From Teichococcus wenyumeiae (lineage in GTDB: Bacteria; Pseudomonadota; Alphaproteobacteria; Acetobacterales; Acetobacteraceae): DNA of 64,000 nt. Below, piece by piece: positions 49,763 to 58,625 of this stretch. A program made the translations under genes and the position numbers. The number at the start of each line of letters is the position of its first letter. Positions within the stretch are counted from its first letter, which is position 1. The stretch is taken from positions 1 through 64,000 of the forward strand of contig NZ_RFLX01000013.1 of assembly GCF_003696345.1 (NCBI RefSeq). The letters run 5' to 3'. The notes under the pieces were generated by a model. It saw nothing but the letters and a program-made list of their open reading frames with translations. It was not told where the DNA came from and made no database searches.

Positions 49763-52207
49763 GTGCGCCGCCCCCTCCTGCTGGCCACCACGCTGCTGAC
49801 CCAGGTATCGCTCCTGGCACCAGCCGCCCTCGCCCAGCCTGCCCCGGCCGCCGTGGAGACCGCCGCCGTGCGCGTGCGCACCGGCCAGCATGCCGGCCAT
49901 GGCCGCGTGGTCCTGCATCTGGGCCAGGTGCCGGTCCACTCCATGCGAAAAGCAGAAGGAGGCTTTGAGTTGCGGCTGCGCGGCCGGTATCAGTTCGACC
50001 TGTCCGATATCCGCCGCCTGGCCGAGCTGGCAGCCATTGAGCCGCGGCCGGATGGTGCCGACACGCTGCTGCTGCTGCGCGGCAATGCCGATCAGGCCGA
50101 GGCCGGTGCCTTCGGCGGCATGCTGTACATCGATCTGCGCGCCGCGCCGGCCAAGCTGGAAGCGGCGCAGCGCAAGCTGCTCGATGACGCGGTGCGGCTG
50201 GGCCTGATGAAGCCGGATCAAGCCCAGGCCATGCTCCGCGCCGCGCGCACCGGCGGCATGGAGCAGGCCGCTCCCATTCCATCCAGCGCCACTCCGCCCG
50301 CGCCGATGCCGTCGCCGGCCCCGGCTGCCCAGGCCCTGGCGCCGCAGCCCCCTGCCCCGCCTCCTCCCGCTAGCGATCTTGCCGGGCTGCGGGAGGCGGT
50401 GATCGCAAAGCTGGCGGTGCTGAATGGCCTGCGCTCGGCCGATACGCTGCCCGCCACGCCTGCCCCGCCTGAAGCCGTGGCGGCGCCTTCGCCTGCCCCC
50501 ATCCCAGTGGCCACTGCACCCGCTCCCGTGGTGGCCGTGGCCCTTCCGACCTGCGCCGCGCCCTTCTCGCTGTCCGGCTGGCGTGGAGAGGAATCCTTTG
50601 CCGATCGCCTGCCGGTTCTGCGCGCCGCCCTGGCCCGCTCCGACCAGGGAGCGGCCGAGGTCGCGGCCCTGGCCGAATTCTATGCCGGGCACCAGCTTTC
50701 GCGCGAAGCATTGTCGGTGCTGGAGGCGGCCTCGGCCGAATGGCCCGTCGGTGCCCTGAAGGAGCGGCTGGAGCGGGTGCGCGACGTGGCGCGGCTGCTG
50801 CTGGGCCGCCCGATCTCCCCCGCCTCGCCCCTGCTGGCGGAAGCCGGAGACTGTGCGCGGGAAGACCTGCCACTGTGGCGTGCCCTGGCGGCGGCCGTTT
50901 CCAGCGATGCCGCCGCCCTGGCCCAGCTGGCCCCCCGCGCCCGCGCCGCCTTGCGCGGCATTCCACAGGACCTGCGGCTGAGCTTCGTGCAGCGCCTGGC
51001 GGATGCGGTGGAAAACGACCCGGCCACCCTGCGCGTCCTCCTGGGTGCCGTGCGAGCCGCCACGGGCCTGACGCCGGAACAGGCGGCGGCGCGCAACTGG
51101 CAATATGCCCGCCTCGCCCGCCAGGAAGGCAACCGGGCGGATGAGCAGCAGTATCTGGAACAGGCCCTGCGCGGCGGTGGCCGCAGCCTGCCGGAGATCT
51201 TTGCCCGGGCCCGGATGGCGGCGCTGAACCTGGGCCGCCCCGGCGCCGAGGGCCGGCGGGCGGAGGCGCAGATCCATGAACTGCTGCGCACCTACCGCCA
51301 CGACGCGCTGGGTGAGGAAGCGGCCATCGCCTATGCCAGCCGGCTGCTGGAGCAGGGTGCCCTGGGCACTGCCCTGGCGGTGGCCGATGGTGCCAGTCAG
51401 GCCTCGGCCCGGCCCGGCGTGGAAAGCCGTGGCGCCCGCCTGGCCGCCACGGCGCTGCGCCGCCTGCTGGCCGATCCCGCGCCTGATGGTCCGCCGCTGC
51501 CGCCGCCGGATGAGCGCCTGGGGCTGTTCTGGCAATACGAAGGCTATGCCACCCCGGGCGAGCGCGGCGACGATATCCGCCTGGCCGCCATGCGGCTGCT
51601 GCTGCGGCAGGGGCTGGCGGAGGCGGCGCGCGACCTCGGCCAGCAGATCACCCCGGCCACCGCCCGTGCGCCGCAGGCCACCTTGCTGCTGGCGAGTGCC
51701 GAGGCGGAGGCGGCGCAGGGCGACCCGCGCCGTGCCCTGGCATTGCTGGCCAGCCTGCCGGTGGAAGACGCCACCCGCCGTGTCGCCGCCAGCGCCCTGG
51801 CCCGGCTGGACCGGCTGGAGGACGCGGCGGCGCAGCTCGATGGGCTGCGCGAGGTGGCGGACCTGTCCCGCCGGGCGGAGCTGTTGTTCCAGGCCCGCGC
51901 CTGGCGCGCCGCCGGCACCGCTTATGGCGCGCTGTTGCGCGAGCCCTCGCTGCCCGCCGCCGCACGGGCCGATGCCACCGCCCGGCTCGCCAGCGCCGCC
52001 ACCCTGGCACAAGGCCGTGCCGAGGTACCGGCGGAATTGCTGGCGGCTGAGGGCGCCAGCGCCGCCATGCTGCGCCTCAATGCCTCCGCACGGCCGCCGG
52101 GCACCGGCATCACCGGCGTGCGCGAGGCCATCGAGCGCAGCCGGCAGATCGAGGCGCTGCTGCCGCCAGCCGCCCAGAACCCAGCCGCCCAGAACAAGGG
52201 GATCTGA
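49763..52207 (+). CDS. large exported protein, helical repeats, MotC-like candidate
   Basis: An 814-residue protein from GTG at 49763, 4 bp after the motA stop with GGGGAG before it. A signal peptide ends at about residue 24 (APAALAQ). An N-terminal beta-rich region is followed by a proline-rich linker (about 175-270) and then repeated helical hairpins in the C-terminal 500 residues (LAEFYAGHQLSREALSVLEA, RRALALLASLPVEDATRRVA), like TPR or Sel1 arrays. Next to motA and with motE in the locus, a MotC-like periplasmic role is reasonable but unproven. Confidence 0.55.
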   Translation: MRRPLLLATTLLTQVSLLAPAALAQPAPAAVETAAVRVRTGQHAGHGRVVLHLGQVPVHSMRKAEGGFELRLRGRYQFDLSDIRRLAELAAIEPRPDGADTLLLLRGNADQAEAGAFGGMLYIDLRAAPAKLEAAQRKLLDDAVRLGLMKPDQAQAMLRAARTGGMEQAAPIPSSATPPAPMPSPAPAAQALAPQPPAPPPPASDLAGLREAVIAKLAVLNGLRSADTLPATPAPPEAVAAPSPAPIPVATAPAPVVAVALPTCAAPFSLSGWRGEESFADRLPVLRAALARSDQGAAEVAALAEFYAGHQLSREALSVLEAASAEWPVGALKERLERVRDVARLLLGRPISPASPLLAEAGDCAREDLPLWRALAAAVSSDAAALAQLAPRARAALRGIPQDLRLSFVQRLADAVENDPATLRVLLGAVRAATGLTPEQAAARNWQYARLARQEGNRADEQQYLEQALRGGGRSLPEIFARARMAALNLGRPGAEGRRAEAQIHELLRTYRHDALGEEAAIAYASRLLEQGALGTALAVADGASQASARPGVESRGARLAATALRRLLADPAPDGPPLPPPDERLGLFWQYEGYATPGERGDDIRLAAMRLLLRQGLAEAARDLGQQITPATARAPQATLLLASAEAEAAQGDPRRALALLASLPVEDATRRVAASALARLDRLEDAAAQLDGLREVADLSRRAELLFQARAWRAAGTAYGALLREPSLPAAARADATARLASAATLAQGRAEVPAELLAAEGASAAMLRLNASARPPGTGITGVREAIERSRQIEALLPPAAQNPAAQNKGI

Positions 52208-52208
52208 G

Positions 52209-52964
52209 ATGGAAGGCCCCAGCATCGTTGGCCTGTCCGGCCAGATGGCGCTTCGCCAGCAACTGGACGTGGTGGCCAACAATGTCGCCAATGCCAGCAC
52301 CACCGCCTATCGCGGCGACCGCACGCTGTTCCAGTCGCATGTCAGCAGGCTGGATGTGCCGGGGCGCGAGGTCGCCTTCGTGCAGGACCGCGCCACCTAT
52401 GTGGACACGCGCGCTGGCGCCATCGCCGCCACGGGCAACCCGCTGGATGTGGCCATCGACGGCAATGCCTTTCTGGCGGTGGAGCGGCCGGGCAATGCCG
52501 GGCGCGGCTATACCCGCGACGGCAGGCTGCGCGTGGCGCCCGACAATACCCTGGTGGATACCGCCGGACGCCCGGTGCTGGATGAGGGCGGTGGCCATCT
52601 GCTGATGCCGGAGCGCTTTTCCGCCGCCGAGATCCGCGCCGATGGCACCGTGCTGGCCACCACCGATGGGCGCTCGGAACAGGTCGGGCGGCTCGGCCTG
52701 TTCCAGCCCGGCGACCCGCGCGGCATCCGCAAGGGCGGAGACGGGCTGCTGGAAATCCCGCCGGCGGGTCTGCGCCCGGTGGAGCCGGGGTCGCGCGAGG
52801 TGCGGCTGGTGCAGGGGGCGCTCGAATCCTCCTCCGTGCAGCCCATCGCCGAGATCGCCAACCTCACCGCGCTGCAGCGGGCCTATGACAACGTGCAGCG
52901 CATCGTCGCTGATGACGACAGCCGAATCCGCAAGATGATCGAGGCGCTGGGGCGCCCGAACTGA
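52209..52964 (+). CDS. flgF: flagellar basal-body rod protein FlgF
   Basis: A 251-residue proximal rod protein: LSGQMALRQQLDVVANNVAN and ASTTAYRGDRTLF at the N-terminus, and IANLTALQRAYDNVQRIVAD at the C-terminus. The TGAGATGG junction puts its ATG just 1 bp past the previous stop. First of flgF-flgG-flgA-flgH. Confidence 0.94.
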   Translation: MEGPSIVGLSGQMALRQQLDVVANNVANASTTAYRGDRTLFQSHVSRLDVPGREVAFVQDRATYVDTRAGAIAATGNPLDVAIDGNAFLAVERPGNAGRGYTRDGRLRVAPDNTLVDTAGRPVLDEGGGHLLMPERFSAAEIRADGTVLATTDGRSEQVGRLGLFQPGDPRGIRKGGDGLLEIPPAGLRPVEPGSREVRLVQGALESSSVQPIAEIANLTALQRAYDNVQRIVADDDSRIRKMIEALGRPN

Positions 52965-52986
52965 GCATCAGGAAGGAGAAACCACC

Positions 52987-53769
52987 ATGCGCGCCATGAG
53001 CATCGCGGCCACCGGCATGCAGGCCCAGCAGAGCAATGTCGAAGTCATTGCCAACAACATCGCCAATGTCTCCACCACCGCCTTCTCCCGCCGCAAGGCG
53101 GAGTTCCAGGACCTGATCTACCAGTCCTCCGAGCGTGTCGGCTCCTCCTCCTCCGAGGCGGGCACGGTGCTGCCGGTGGGGACGCAGATCGGCCTCGGCA
53201 CGCGGTCCTCGGCCGTGAACCGCATCACCATCCAGGGCTCGCTGACCGAGACCGGCAACAAGTACGACCTGGCGCTGGAAGGGCGTGGCTATTTCGGCAT
53301 CACCCTGCCGGATGGCACCGTGGCCTATACCCGCGACGGTTCCTTCAAGCTCTCGCCCGAGGGGCAGATCGTCACCACCGAGGGCTATCCGCTGGAGCCC
53401 GCGATCAACGTGCCGCAGGATGCCAAGGACGTCACGATCAACCAGGCCGGCGAGGTGATCGTCACCGAGGCCAATGGCCGGCAGCAGAATGCCGGCCGCG
53501 TCGCGCTCTATCTCTTCGCCAATGAGGCGGGGCTGGAAGCCACGGGCGGCAACAAGTTCCTGGAAACCGAGGCCTCCGGCCAGCCCAACCGCGGCCTGCC
53601 TTCCGATGAAGGCTATGGCAAGGTGCGGCAGAGCTACCTGGAAGCCTCCAACGTCAATGTGGTGCAGGAGATCACGCAGCTGATCCAGGCGCAGCGGGCC
53701 TATGAGATGAATTCCAAGGTCATCGAGGCCAGCGACCAGATGATGCAGACCGCCAACAACGTCCGGTAA
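52987..53769 (+). CDS. flgG: flagellar distal rod protein FlgG
   Basis: A 260-residue distal rod protein. MSIAATGMQAQQSNVEVIAN, IANVSTTAFSRRKAEFQDLI and the C-terminal LIQAQRAYEMNSKVIEASDQ are diagnostic. GGAGAAA precedes the ATG. Confidence 0.97.
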   Translation: MRAMSIAATGMQAQQSNVEVIANNIANVSTTAFSRRKAEFQDLIYQSSERVGSSSSEAGTVLPVGTQIGLGTRSSAVNRITIQGSLTETGNKYDLALEGRGYFGITLPDGTVAYTRDGSFKLSPEGQIVTTEGYPLEPAINVPQDAKDVTINQAGEVIVTEANGRQQNAGRVALYLFANEAGLEATGGNKFLETEASGQPNRGLPSDEGYGKVRQSYLEASNVNVVQEITQLIQAQRAYEMNSKVIEASDQMMQTANNVR

Positions 53770-53781
53770 CGGAGACACGCC

Positions 53782-54231
53782 ATGCGCACATTGCCGATTG
53801 GTGCCGCGCTGCTAGTGGCCTCGCTCTGCCACATCCCGCCGGCGGATTCCCGTGAGGTCTGGCACGCCACGCGCGACCTGCAGCCGGGCGACCTGCTGCG
53901 GCCGCAGGATATCGACCCGGCGGAGCCGCGCCGGGACAGCCCCGTCTTCATCGAAAGCAGCCAGGACATCGTGGGGCAGGAGGTGAAGCGCCGCATCCGC
54001 GCCGGCACCGCCATTCCGCAACGCGCCATCGGTGAGCAGGCGCTGGTGCATGCCAGCGAGCCGGTGCGCGTCTTCTGGAAGGCCGGCGGCATGTCGCTGG
54101 AGATGCAGGGCAAGGCGCTGGAGGACGGGCCGCTGGGCGGCGAGATCCGCATCCATAACCCTGGCAGCGGCCGCACCATCCGGGCGCAGGTGGTGGCCGA
54201 GGGCACCGCCGAAATCCGCGGCTTGCCCTAA
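53782..54231 (+). CDS. flgA: flagellar P-ring assembly chaperone FlgA
   Basis: A 149-residue periplasmic chaperone for FlgI. A signal peptide (about residues 1-22) is followed by an SAF-type region (ATRDLQPGDLLRPQDIDPAE) and the conserved IRIHNPGSGRTIRAQVVAEG at the C-terminus. It is shorter than enteric FlgA because the N-terminal domain is missing, the common alphaproteobacterial form. Confidence 0.88.
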   Translation: MRTLPIGAALLVASLCHIPPADSREVWHATRDLQPGDLLRPQDIDPAEPRRDSPVFIESSQDIVGQEVKRRIRAGTAIPQRAIGEQALVHASEPVRVFWKAGGMSLEMQGKALEDGPLGGEIRIHNPGSGRTIRAQVVAEGTAEIRGLP

Positions 54232-54235
54232 ACTG

Positions 54236-54245
54236 TGCGAAAAAT
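54236..54245 (+). promoter_or_regulatory. TGCGAAAAAT element between flgA and flgH
   Basis: Exact TGCGAAAAAT on the plus strand, 18 bp before the flgH ATG. The short distance rules out a -35 role at this copy. Confidence 0.5.
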
Positions 54246-54263
54246 ATCCAGAAAGGACGGGGC

Positions 54264-55010
54264 ATGACCATTGCTCGACCGCTGGGCGCCGCGCTGCTGC
54301 TGCTCGGCCTCGCCGCCTGCGACAGCTTCGGCCATATCCAGCAGCCGCCGCCCTTCTCGGCGCCCGGTTCGCTGGGCGCCATTCCGCCCGCCACGGAAGC
54401 GGACAGCCCGCTGGCCGTGGCGGCTCGCCCGAGGCTGGAAGGCACCGGGCCCACCGCCGTCGGCTCGCTCTGGCGGCCGGGCAGCCGTACCTTCTTCCGC
54501 GACCAGCGCGCCCGTACCGTGGGCGACCTGCTGACGGTGGAGATCGAGATCGACGACAGCGCGCAGTTCGACAACAAGACCGACCTCGACCGCGACAGCA
54601 CGCAGAGCCTGAAGGTGCCGGCGCTCTTCGGCTTGCAGGGCTATCTGTCCCGCGCCTTCGGCGGCAGCACCGACCCGGCGCTGAGCGTCGGCGGCGGCAG
54701 CACCGCCAGCGGCGAGGGCAAGGTGCGGCGCAACGAGAAGATCAGGTTGCAGGTGGCGGCCACCGTGGTGCGCGTGCTGGCCAGCGGCAATCTGGAGATC
54801 GCCGGTTCCCAGGAAATCCGCGTCAATGACGAGCTGCGGGAATTGCAGCTGCGCGGGCTGGTGCGGCCGGAGGATATCCGCCCGAACAACCGCATCGCTT
54901 CCGAGAAGATCGCCGAGGCGCGCATCTCCTACGGCGGGCGCGGCACCTCCTCCGACATGCTGCGGCCGCGCTGGGGGCAGCAGATCATGGACCGGGTGCT
55001 GCCTTACTGA
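54264..55010 (+). CDS. flgH: flagellar L-ring lipoprotein FlgH
   Basis: A 248-residue lipoprotein. The signal ends in a lipobox, LGLAAC, with Cys19 for lipidation. SLWRPGSRTFFRDQRARTVG and the C-terminal IRPNNRIASEKIAEARISYG are those of FlgH. It forms the outer-membrane bushing. It overlaps the convergent membrane gene by 7 bp and ends the flagellar locus. Confidence 0.95.
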   Translation: MTIARPLGAALLLLGLAACDSFGHIQQPPPFSAPGSLGAIPPATEADSPLAVAARPRLEGTGPTAVGSLWRPGSRTFFRDQRARTVGDLLTVEIEIDDSAQFDNKTDLDRDSTQSLKVPALFGLQGYLSRAFGGSTDPALSVGGGSTASGEGKVRRNEKIRLQVAATVVRVLASGNLEIAGSQEIRVNDELRELQLRGLVRPEDIRPNNRIASEKIAEARISYGGRGTSSDMLRPRWGQQIMDRVLPY

Positions 55011-55561
55011 GGCGTGAAGCGCGCGGCGGCGGCGTCCAGCGCCGCGCGCAGCTGCTCGGCGGTGCCGGCCTCCAGCCCGCTGGCCAGCAGCAGCGGCGGC
55101 GCGCCGTCGCGGCGGTCCTGCAGCAGCCGTGCCTCGGCGGCGCGCTGCCGGGCGGCGATGGCGGCGGCCAAGCCGTGGATGCCGGGGGTGGGCGTCGGCC
55201 GCGCCGCTTCCGGCAGCCAGACATGGCGCCGGCCCAGGGTGGACCACGGCAGGCAGTCTCCGGCCAGGGAAAGGCCGCTGGCATCCAGGCGCAGGCTGTG
55301 CGGGCTGCGGCCCCGCAGCGCCCGCCACAAGGCCCAGCCGGCCAGCAGCAGCACCAGCAGGGCAAAGCCCGCCGCCGCCAGGGACAGCGGGTCGTGCCGC
55401 GCCGGGTTCAGCAGCACCGCCAGACCGGGCAGGCCGAACAGGCCGCCCAGCAGCACCGCCGCGGCCAGGAAGGCCAGCTCGGGCCGGGCGGGGCGGATCT
55501 CGATGAGCGTGGCATCGCCCTCGGTGCGGATGGTGAAGCGGCTGCTCTCGGTCCGGGGCAT
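55004..55561 (-). CDS. membrane protein of unknown function (185 aa)
   Basis: A 185-residue protein starting MPRTESSRFTIRTEG. Two central hydrophobic helices (about residues 30-50 and 63-82) resemble PH-domain-like membrane proteins, with LRLDASGLSLAGDCLPWSTL after them. No family is assigned with confidence. It lies just outside the flagellar block, overlapping flgH at the 3' end, and has no TGCGAAAAAT copy. Confidence 0.5.
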   Translation of the reverse strand: MPRTESSRFTIRTEGDATLIEIRPARPELAFLAAAVLLGGLFGLPGLAVLLNPARHDPLSLAAAGFALLVLLLAGWALWRALRGRSPHSLRLDASGLSLAGDCLPWSTLGRRHVWLPEAARPTPTPGIHGLAAAIAARQRAAEARLLQDRRDGAPPLLLASGLEAGTAEQLRAALDAAAARFTPQ

Positions 55562-55685
55562 GGGTTTTCGCGGCTGTCCAGCCCAGGCTAGCCTGGATCG
55601 GCCGGCGCGGCGAGGCCGCCTTTTCGCTTGCATATCATCAGCCAAGCTCTTGTCATGCCACCCCTCCTTCCGGGATCATCCGGCC

Positions 55686-56798
55686 ATGACCAGCGAACCT
55701 CTCTGGGATGAGGAGGCGGCGGAGGCCGACCGCCCGCCCTGGGCCAGCCGCGCTGCCGCCTCCGCCGCTGCGCTGCCGGCGGAGGCGCTGCTGCGGCCTT
55801 TGGCGGAAGCGGAAGATGCGCTGTCGCGCCTGGATGCCCTGGCAGGCGCGGCGTCGCCGGCCGTGCAGGCGGGGCTGGCGGCCCGCATGGCGCTGGCGGA
55901 GGCGGCCGGCTGGCTGGCGGTCGAGGATATCTGGGTGCATCCGCGCGACTTGGCGCTGCGCGAGGCGCGGCTGACCGGCTCCACCACCGCCGCCCTGCTG
56001 GGGGAGCGGCTTGCCGCCGTGCTGCCGGCCACCTTGCAGGAAGCCGAGGCGGCGCCAGCCGAGGCACCGGGCGATGCTGCCATCGAGCAGGCACTGGCCC
56101 TGGCCCGGCTGCTGCGCCGGCTGGCGACGCTGCAGACCGTCGACCCGCTGGATTCCGCCGAAAGCTTTGGGCTGGCCCTGGGCTTATTGGGCGCGGCGCA
56201 ATGGCCGGCCGTCTCCGCCGTGCCGGGGGTGCCGGCGCCGGATTTCGGCCAATGGCGCACCCGCTTTCTGCAGGCCGGGGAGGATGCGCCGGCCTTGCTG
56301 GCCGCCGCGCGTGGCGCCAGCACCTGGGCGCGGCAGGCCGGCGAAGCGGAGCCCGCCCGGCCGGCCGCCGTGCAGGCCCTGCTGGTGGCGGCGGTGCTGG
56401 CCAAGCGGCGGGGGCGGCTGCGGTATGTGCTGCTGCCCTTCTGGTGCGCCTTCACGGGCCGCATGGCGCGGCAGCGGCCACGCCTGCACGACGCTGACTG
56501 GCCGGCCATCTTCCTGGCTGAGGTGGCCGAGGCCGCCCGGCGTGGCCTGTCGGAGCTGGACCGGCTGAATGCCGCCGCCGACCGCGCCGCCGCGCTGGCC
56601 GCCACCGAGCGCCGCCACGGCCAGGCTGGCAAGGCTGCGGAGATCGCCTTGCGCCAGCCGGTCGTAACAGCGGCCGGGCTGGCGCAGCAGCTCGGCGCCA
56701 CGCCGCAGGGTGCCCTGCTGATCATCAAGCGGCTGATGGCGGCGGGCGTCCTGCGCGAGGCCACGGGGCGGGCGAGCTTCCGGGCCTTCGTGGTGTGA
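55686..56798 (+). CDS. DUF1612/HTH protein (RHE_PE00001-like)
   Basis: A 370-residue protein starting MTSEPLWDEEAAEADRPPWA. The N-terminal region WLAVEDIWVHPRDLALREAR and the C-terminal helix-turn-helix VVTAAGLAQQLGATPQGALL match, as I recall, the DUF1612 and HTH proteins found on rhizobial and other alphaproteobacterial plasmids and mobile regions. Function is unknown. Its presence marks accessory plasmid DNA at the edge of the flagellar locus. Confidence 0.72.
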   Translation: MTSEPLWDEEAAEADRPPWASRAAASAAALPAEALLRPLAEAEDALSRLDALAGAASPAVQAGLAARMALAEAAGWLAVEDIWVHPRDLALREARLTGSTTAALLGERLAAVLPATLQEAEAAPAEAPGDAAIEQALALARLLRRLATLQTVDPLDSAESFGLALGLLGAAQWPAVSAVPGVPAPDFGQWRTRFLQAGEDAPALLAAARGASTWARQAGEAEPARPAAVQALLVAAVLAKRRGRLRYVLLPFWCAFTGRMARQRPRLHDADWPAIFLAEVAEAARRGLSELDRLNAAADRAAALAATERRHGQAGKAAEIALRQPVVTAAGLAQQLGATPQGALLIIKRLMAAGVLREATGRASFRAFVV

Positions 56799-56801
56799 CG
56801 C

Positions 56802-56827
56802 GGGGGCCGCGCGTGCCAGCGGCCCCC
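56802..56827 (+). terminator. stem-loop after DUF1612/HTH gene
   Basis: GGGGGCCGC (56802-56810) pairs perfectly with GCGGCCCCC (56819-56827), starting 3 bp past the stop. No T-tract. Confidence 0.6.
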
Positions 56828-57053
56828 CTGGTGCCCCTTCCTGATGATTGGACCGGCGGCGTTGGCAACGCGGTGGCCCGCGTTGCCGTTCGGAAATTCC
56901 ACCATCGGACTCCAACCTGGGGCGGCTGCCCCGCGTTAACGGCGGTGAACCGCTAGCCGGGCCCTGCCCGCCCGGCATGATCAATGCGGCCGAAAGCCAC
57001 CTCAGGCGCGCTGCCCCGCGTCCGGCTTGCGGCTGCCTGCACAGGATGTCACC

Positions 57054-57599
57054 ATGCCTGGAATCTCTGCTTCCCCTGGACAACTCGCCTCGGCTGCCGC
57101 CCTGCCGGTCAGCAGGCCGGCCGACGGCATCCCCATCACCCTCACCATCAACGGCACCCGGCGCCAACTGGCGGTGCAGCCCTGGACCACCCTGCTGGAC
57201 CTGCTGCGGGAGGAGCTGAACCTCACCGGCACCAAGAAGGGCTGCGACCATGGCCAGTGCGGCGCCTGCACGGTGTTGCTGGACGGGCAGCGGATCAATT
57301 CCTGCCTCGCCCTGGCGGTGACCAAGGATGGTGCCGAGGTCACCACCATCGAGGGCCTGGCGAAGGCCGACGGCAGCTTGCATCCTCTGCAAGAGGCCTT
57401 TGTGGAGCACGATGCTTTCCAATGCGGCTATTGCACGCCGGGGCAGATCTGCTCCGCCGTGGGGCTGCTGCGGGAAGGCCATGCCCATAACGCCGATGAG
57501 ATCCGGGAGCTGATGAGCGGCAATATCTGCCGCTGCGGCGCCTATCCCAATATTGTCGCGGCCATCGAGCAGGTGCGCCAGGATGGGGGGGCGGCCTGA
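57054..57599 (+). CDS. paoA: aldehyde oxidoreductase [2Fe-2S] subunit (PaoA type)
   Basis: A 181-residue iron-sulfur subunit of a xanthine-oxidase-family enzyme. [20 protein letters not shown] holds the first [2Fe-2S] cluster and [14 protein letters not shown] plus CRCGAY the second. E. coli PaoA carries a Tat signal that sends PaoABC to the periplasm. Here the first 35 residues have no twin arginine, so the enzyme is likely cytoplasmic. The ATG at 57054 is preferred to the in-frame TTG at 57027. Confidence 0.9.
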   Translation: MPGISASPGQLASAAALPVSRPADGIPITLTINGTRRQLAVQPWTTLLDLLREELNLTGTKKGCDHGQCGACTVLLDGQRINSCLALAVTKDGAEVTTIEGLAKADGSLHPLQEAFVEHDAFQCGYCTPGQICSAVGLLREGHAHNADEIRELMSGNICRCGAYPNIVAAIEQVRQDGGAA

Positions 57600-58612
57600 T
57601 GGAACGCTTTTCCTACCATCGCCCCTCCGGCCTGGACGAAGCGGTGCGCGCCGTCGGTCCCCATGGCAAGTTCATCGCCGGCGGCACCAATCTTGTCGAC
57701 CTGATGAAATACGATGTGGAGCGGCCCAACCGGCTGGTGGATGTCGCGCGCATCCCTGGCCTCGACCGCATCGAGCCGCTGCCGGATGGCGGCCTGCGCA
57801 TCGGCGCCTTGGTCAGCAACTCAGCCCTGGCTTACGATGAGCGGGTGCAGCGGGATTACCCGCTGCTGTCCCGCGCCATCCTGTCCGGTGCCAGCCCGCA
57901 GTTGCGCAATGCGGCGACCACGGGCGGCAATCTGCTGCAACGCACCCGCTGCTACTACTTCTATGATGCCGGCACGCCCTGCAACAAGCGCGAGCCTGGC
58001 ACCGGCTGCCCGGCCAGAACCGGCCGCAACCGCATCCATGCCATCCTCGGCACCAGCGAGCACTGCATCGCCACGCATCCCTCCGACATGTGCGTGGCGC
58101 TGGCGGCGCTGGAGGCGGTGGTGCGGGTTTCCGGCCCCGGTGGCGAGCGCGCCATTCCCATGGCCGAGTTCCACCGCCTGCCGGGCGACCGGCCGGAGAT
58201 CGACACCACTCTGGCGCCGGACGAGATCGTCACCGCCGTGGACCTGCCGGCCCCGCGCTTCCCGCGCCACTTCACCTATCTGAAGCTGCGGGACCGGCTC
58301 TCCTATGCCTTCGCGCTGGTCTCGGTCGCCGTGGGGCTGGAGATGGAGGGCGAGACGGTGCGCGACGCCCGCATCGCCCTGGGCGGCGTGGCGCACAAGC
58401 CCTGGCGGGTGCCGGCGGCGGAGGCGCTGCTGCGCGGCCGCACCGCAGGCAAGGAGGCCTTCGGCGAGGCGGCGGCGGCGCTGCTGCAAGGCGCGCGCGG
58501 CTTTGGCGACAACGACTTCAAGATCGAGCTCGCGCGCCGCGCCATCAACCGCGCGCTGGCGCAGGCCGCCGCGGGCAAGCCGCAGAGCGTGGCCGACAAG
58601 CGCATTGCCTGA
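57599..58612 (+). CDS. paoB: aldehyde oxidoreductase FAD subunit (PaoB type)
   Basis: A 337-residue FAD-binding subunit. [20 protein letters not shown] gives the flavin pocket, [20 protein letters not shown] the core, and the loop [12 protein letters not shown] the extra [4Fe-4S] typical of PaoB-type proteins. Its ATG overlaps the paoA stop, so translation is coupled. Confidence 0.9.
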   Translation: MERFSYHRPSGLDEAVRAVGPHGKFIAGGTNLVDLMKYDVERPNRLVDVARIPGLDRIEPLPDGGLRIGALVSNSALAYDERVQRDYPLLSRAILSGASPQLRNAATTGGNLLQRTRCYYFYDAGTPCNKREPGTGCPARTGRNRIHAILGTSEHCIATHPSDMCVALAALEAVVRVSGPGGERAIPMAEFHRLPGDRPEIDTTLAPDEIVTAVDLPAPRFPRHFTYLKLRDRLSYAFALVSVAVGLEMEGETVRDARIALGGVAHKPWRVPAAEALLRGRTAGKEAFGEAAAALLQGARGFGDNDFKIELARRAINRALAQAAAGKPQSVADKRIA

Positions 58613-58625
58613 GGAGGAGCGGAGC

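Noticed and set aside
49727-52303. 858-codon minus-strand ORF opposite the motA-adjacent gene
   Set aside because: Gly-, Gln- and Arg-rich shadow without recognisable domains; the plus strand has a signal peptide and a proper ribosome-binding site.
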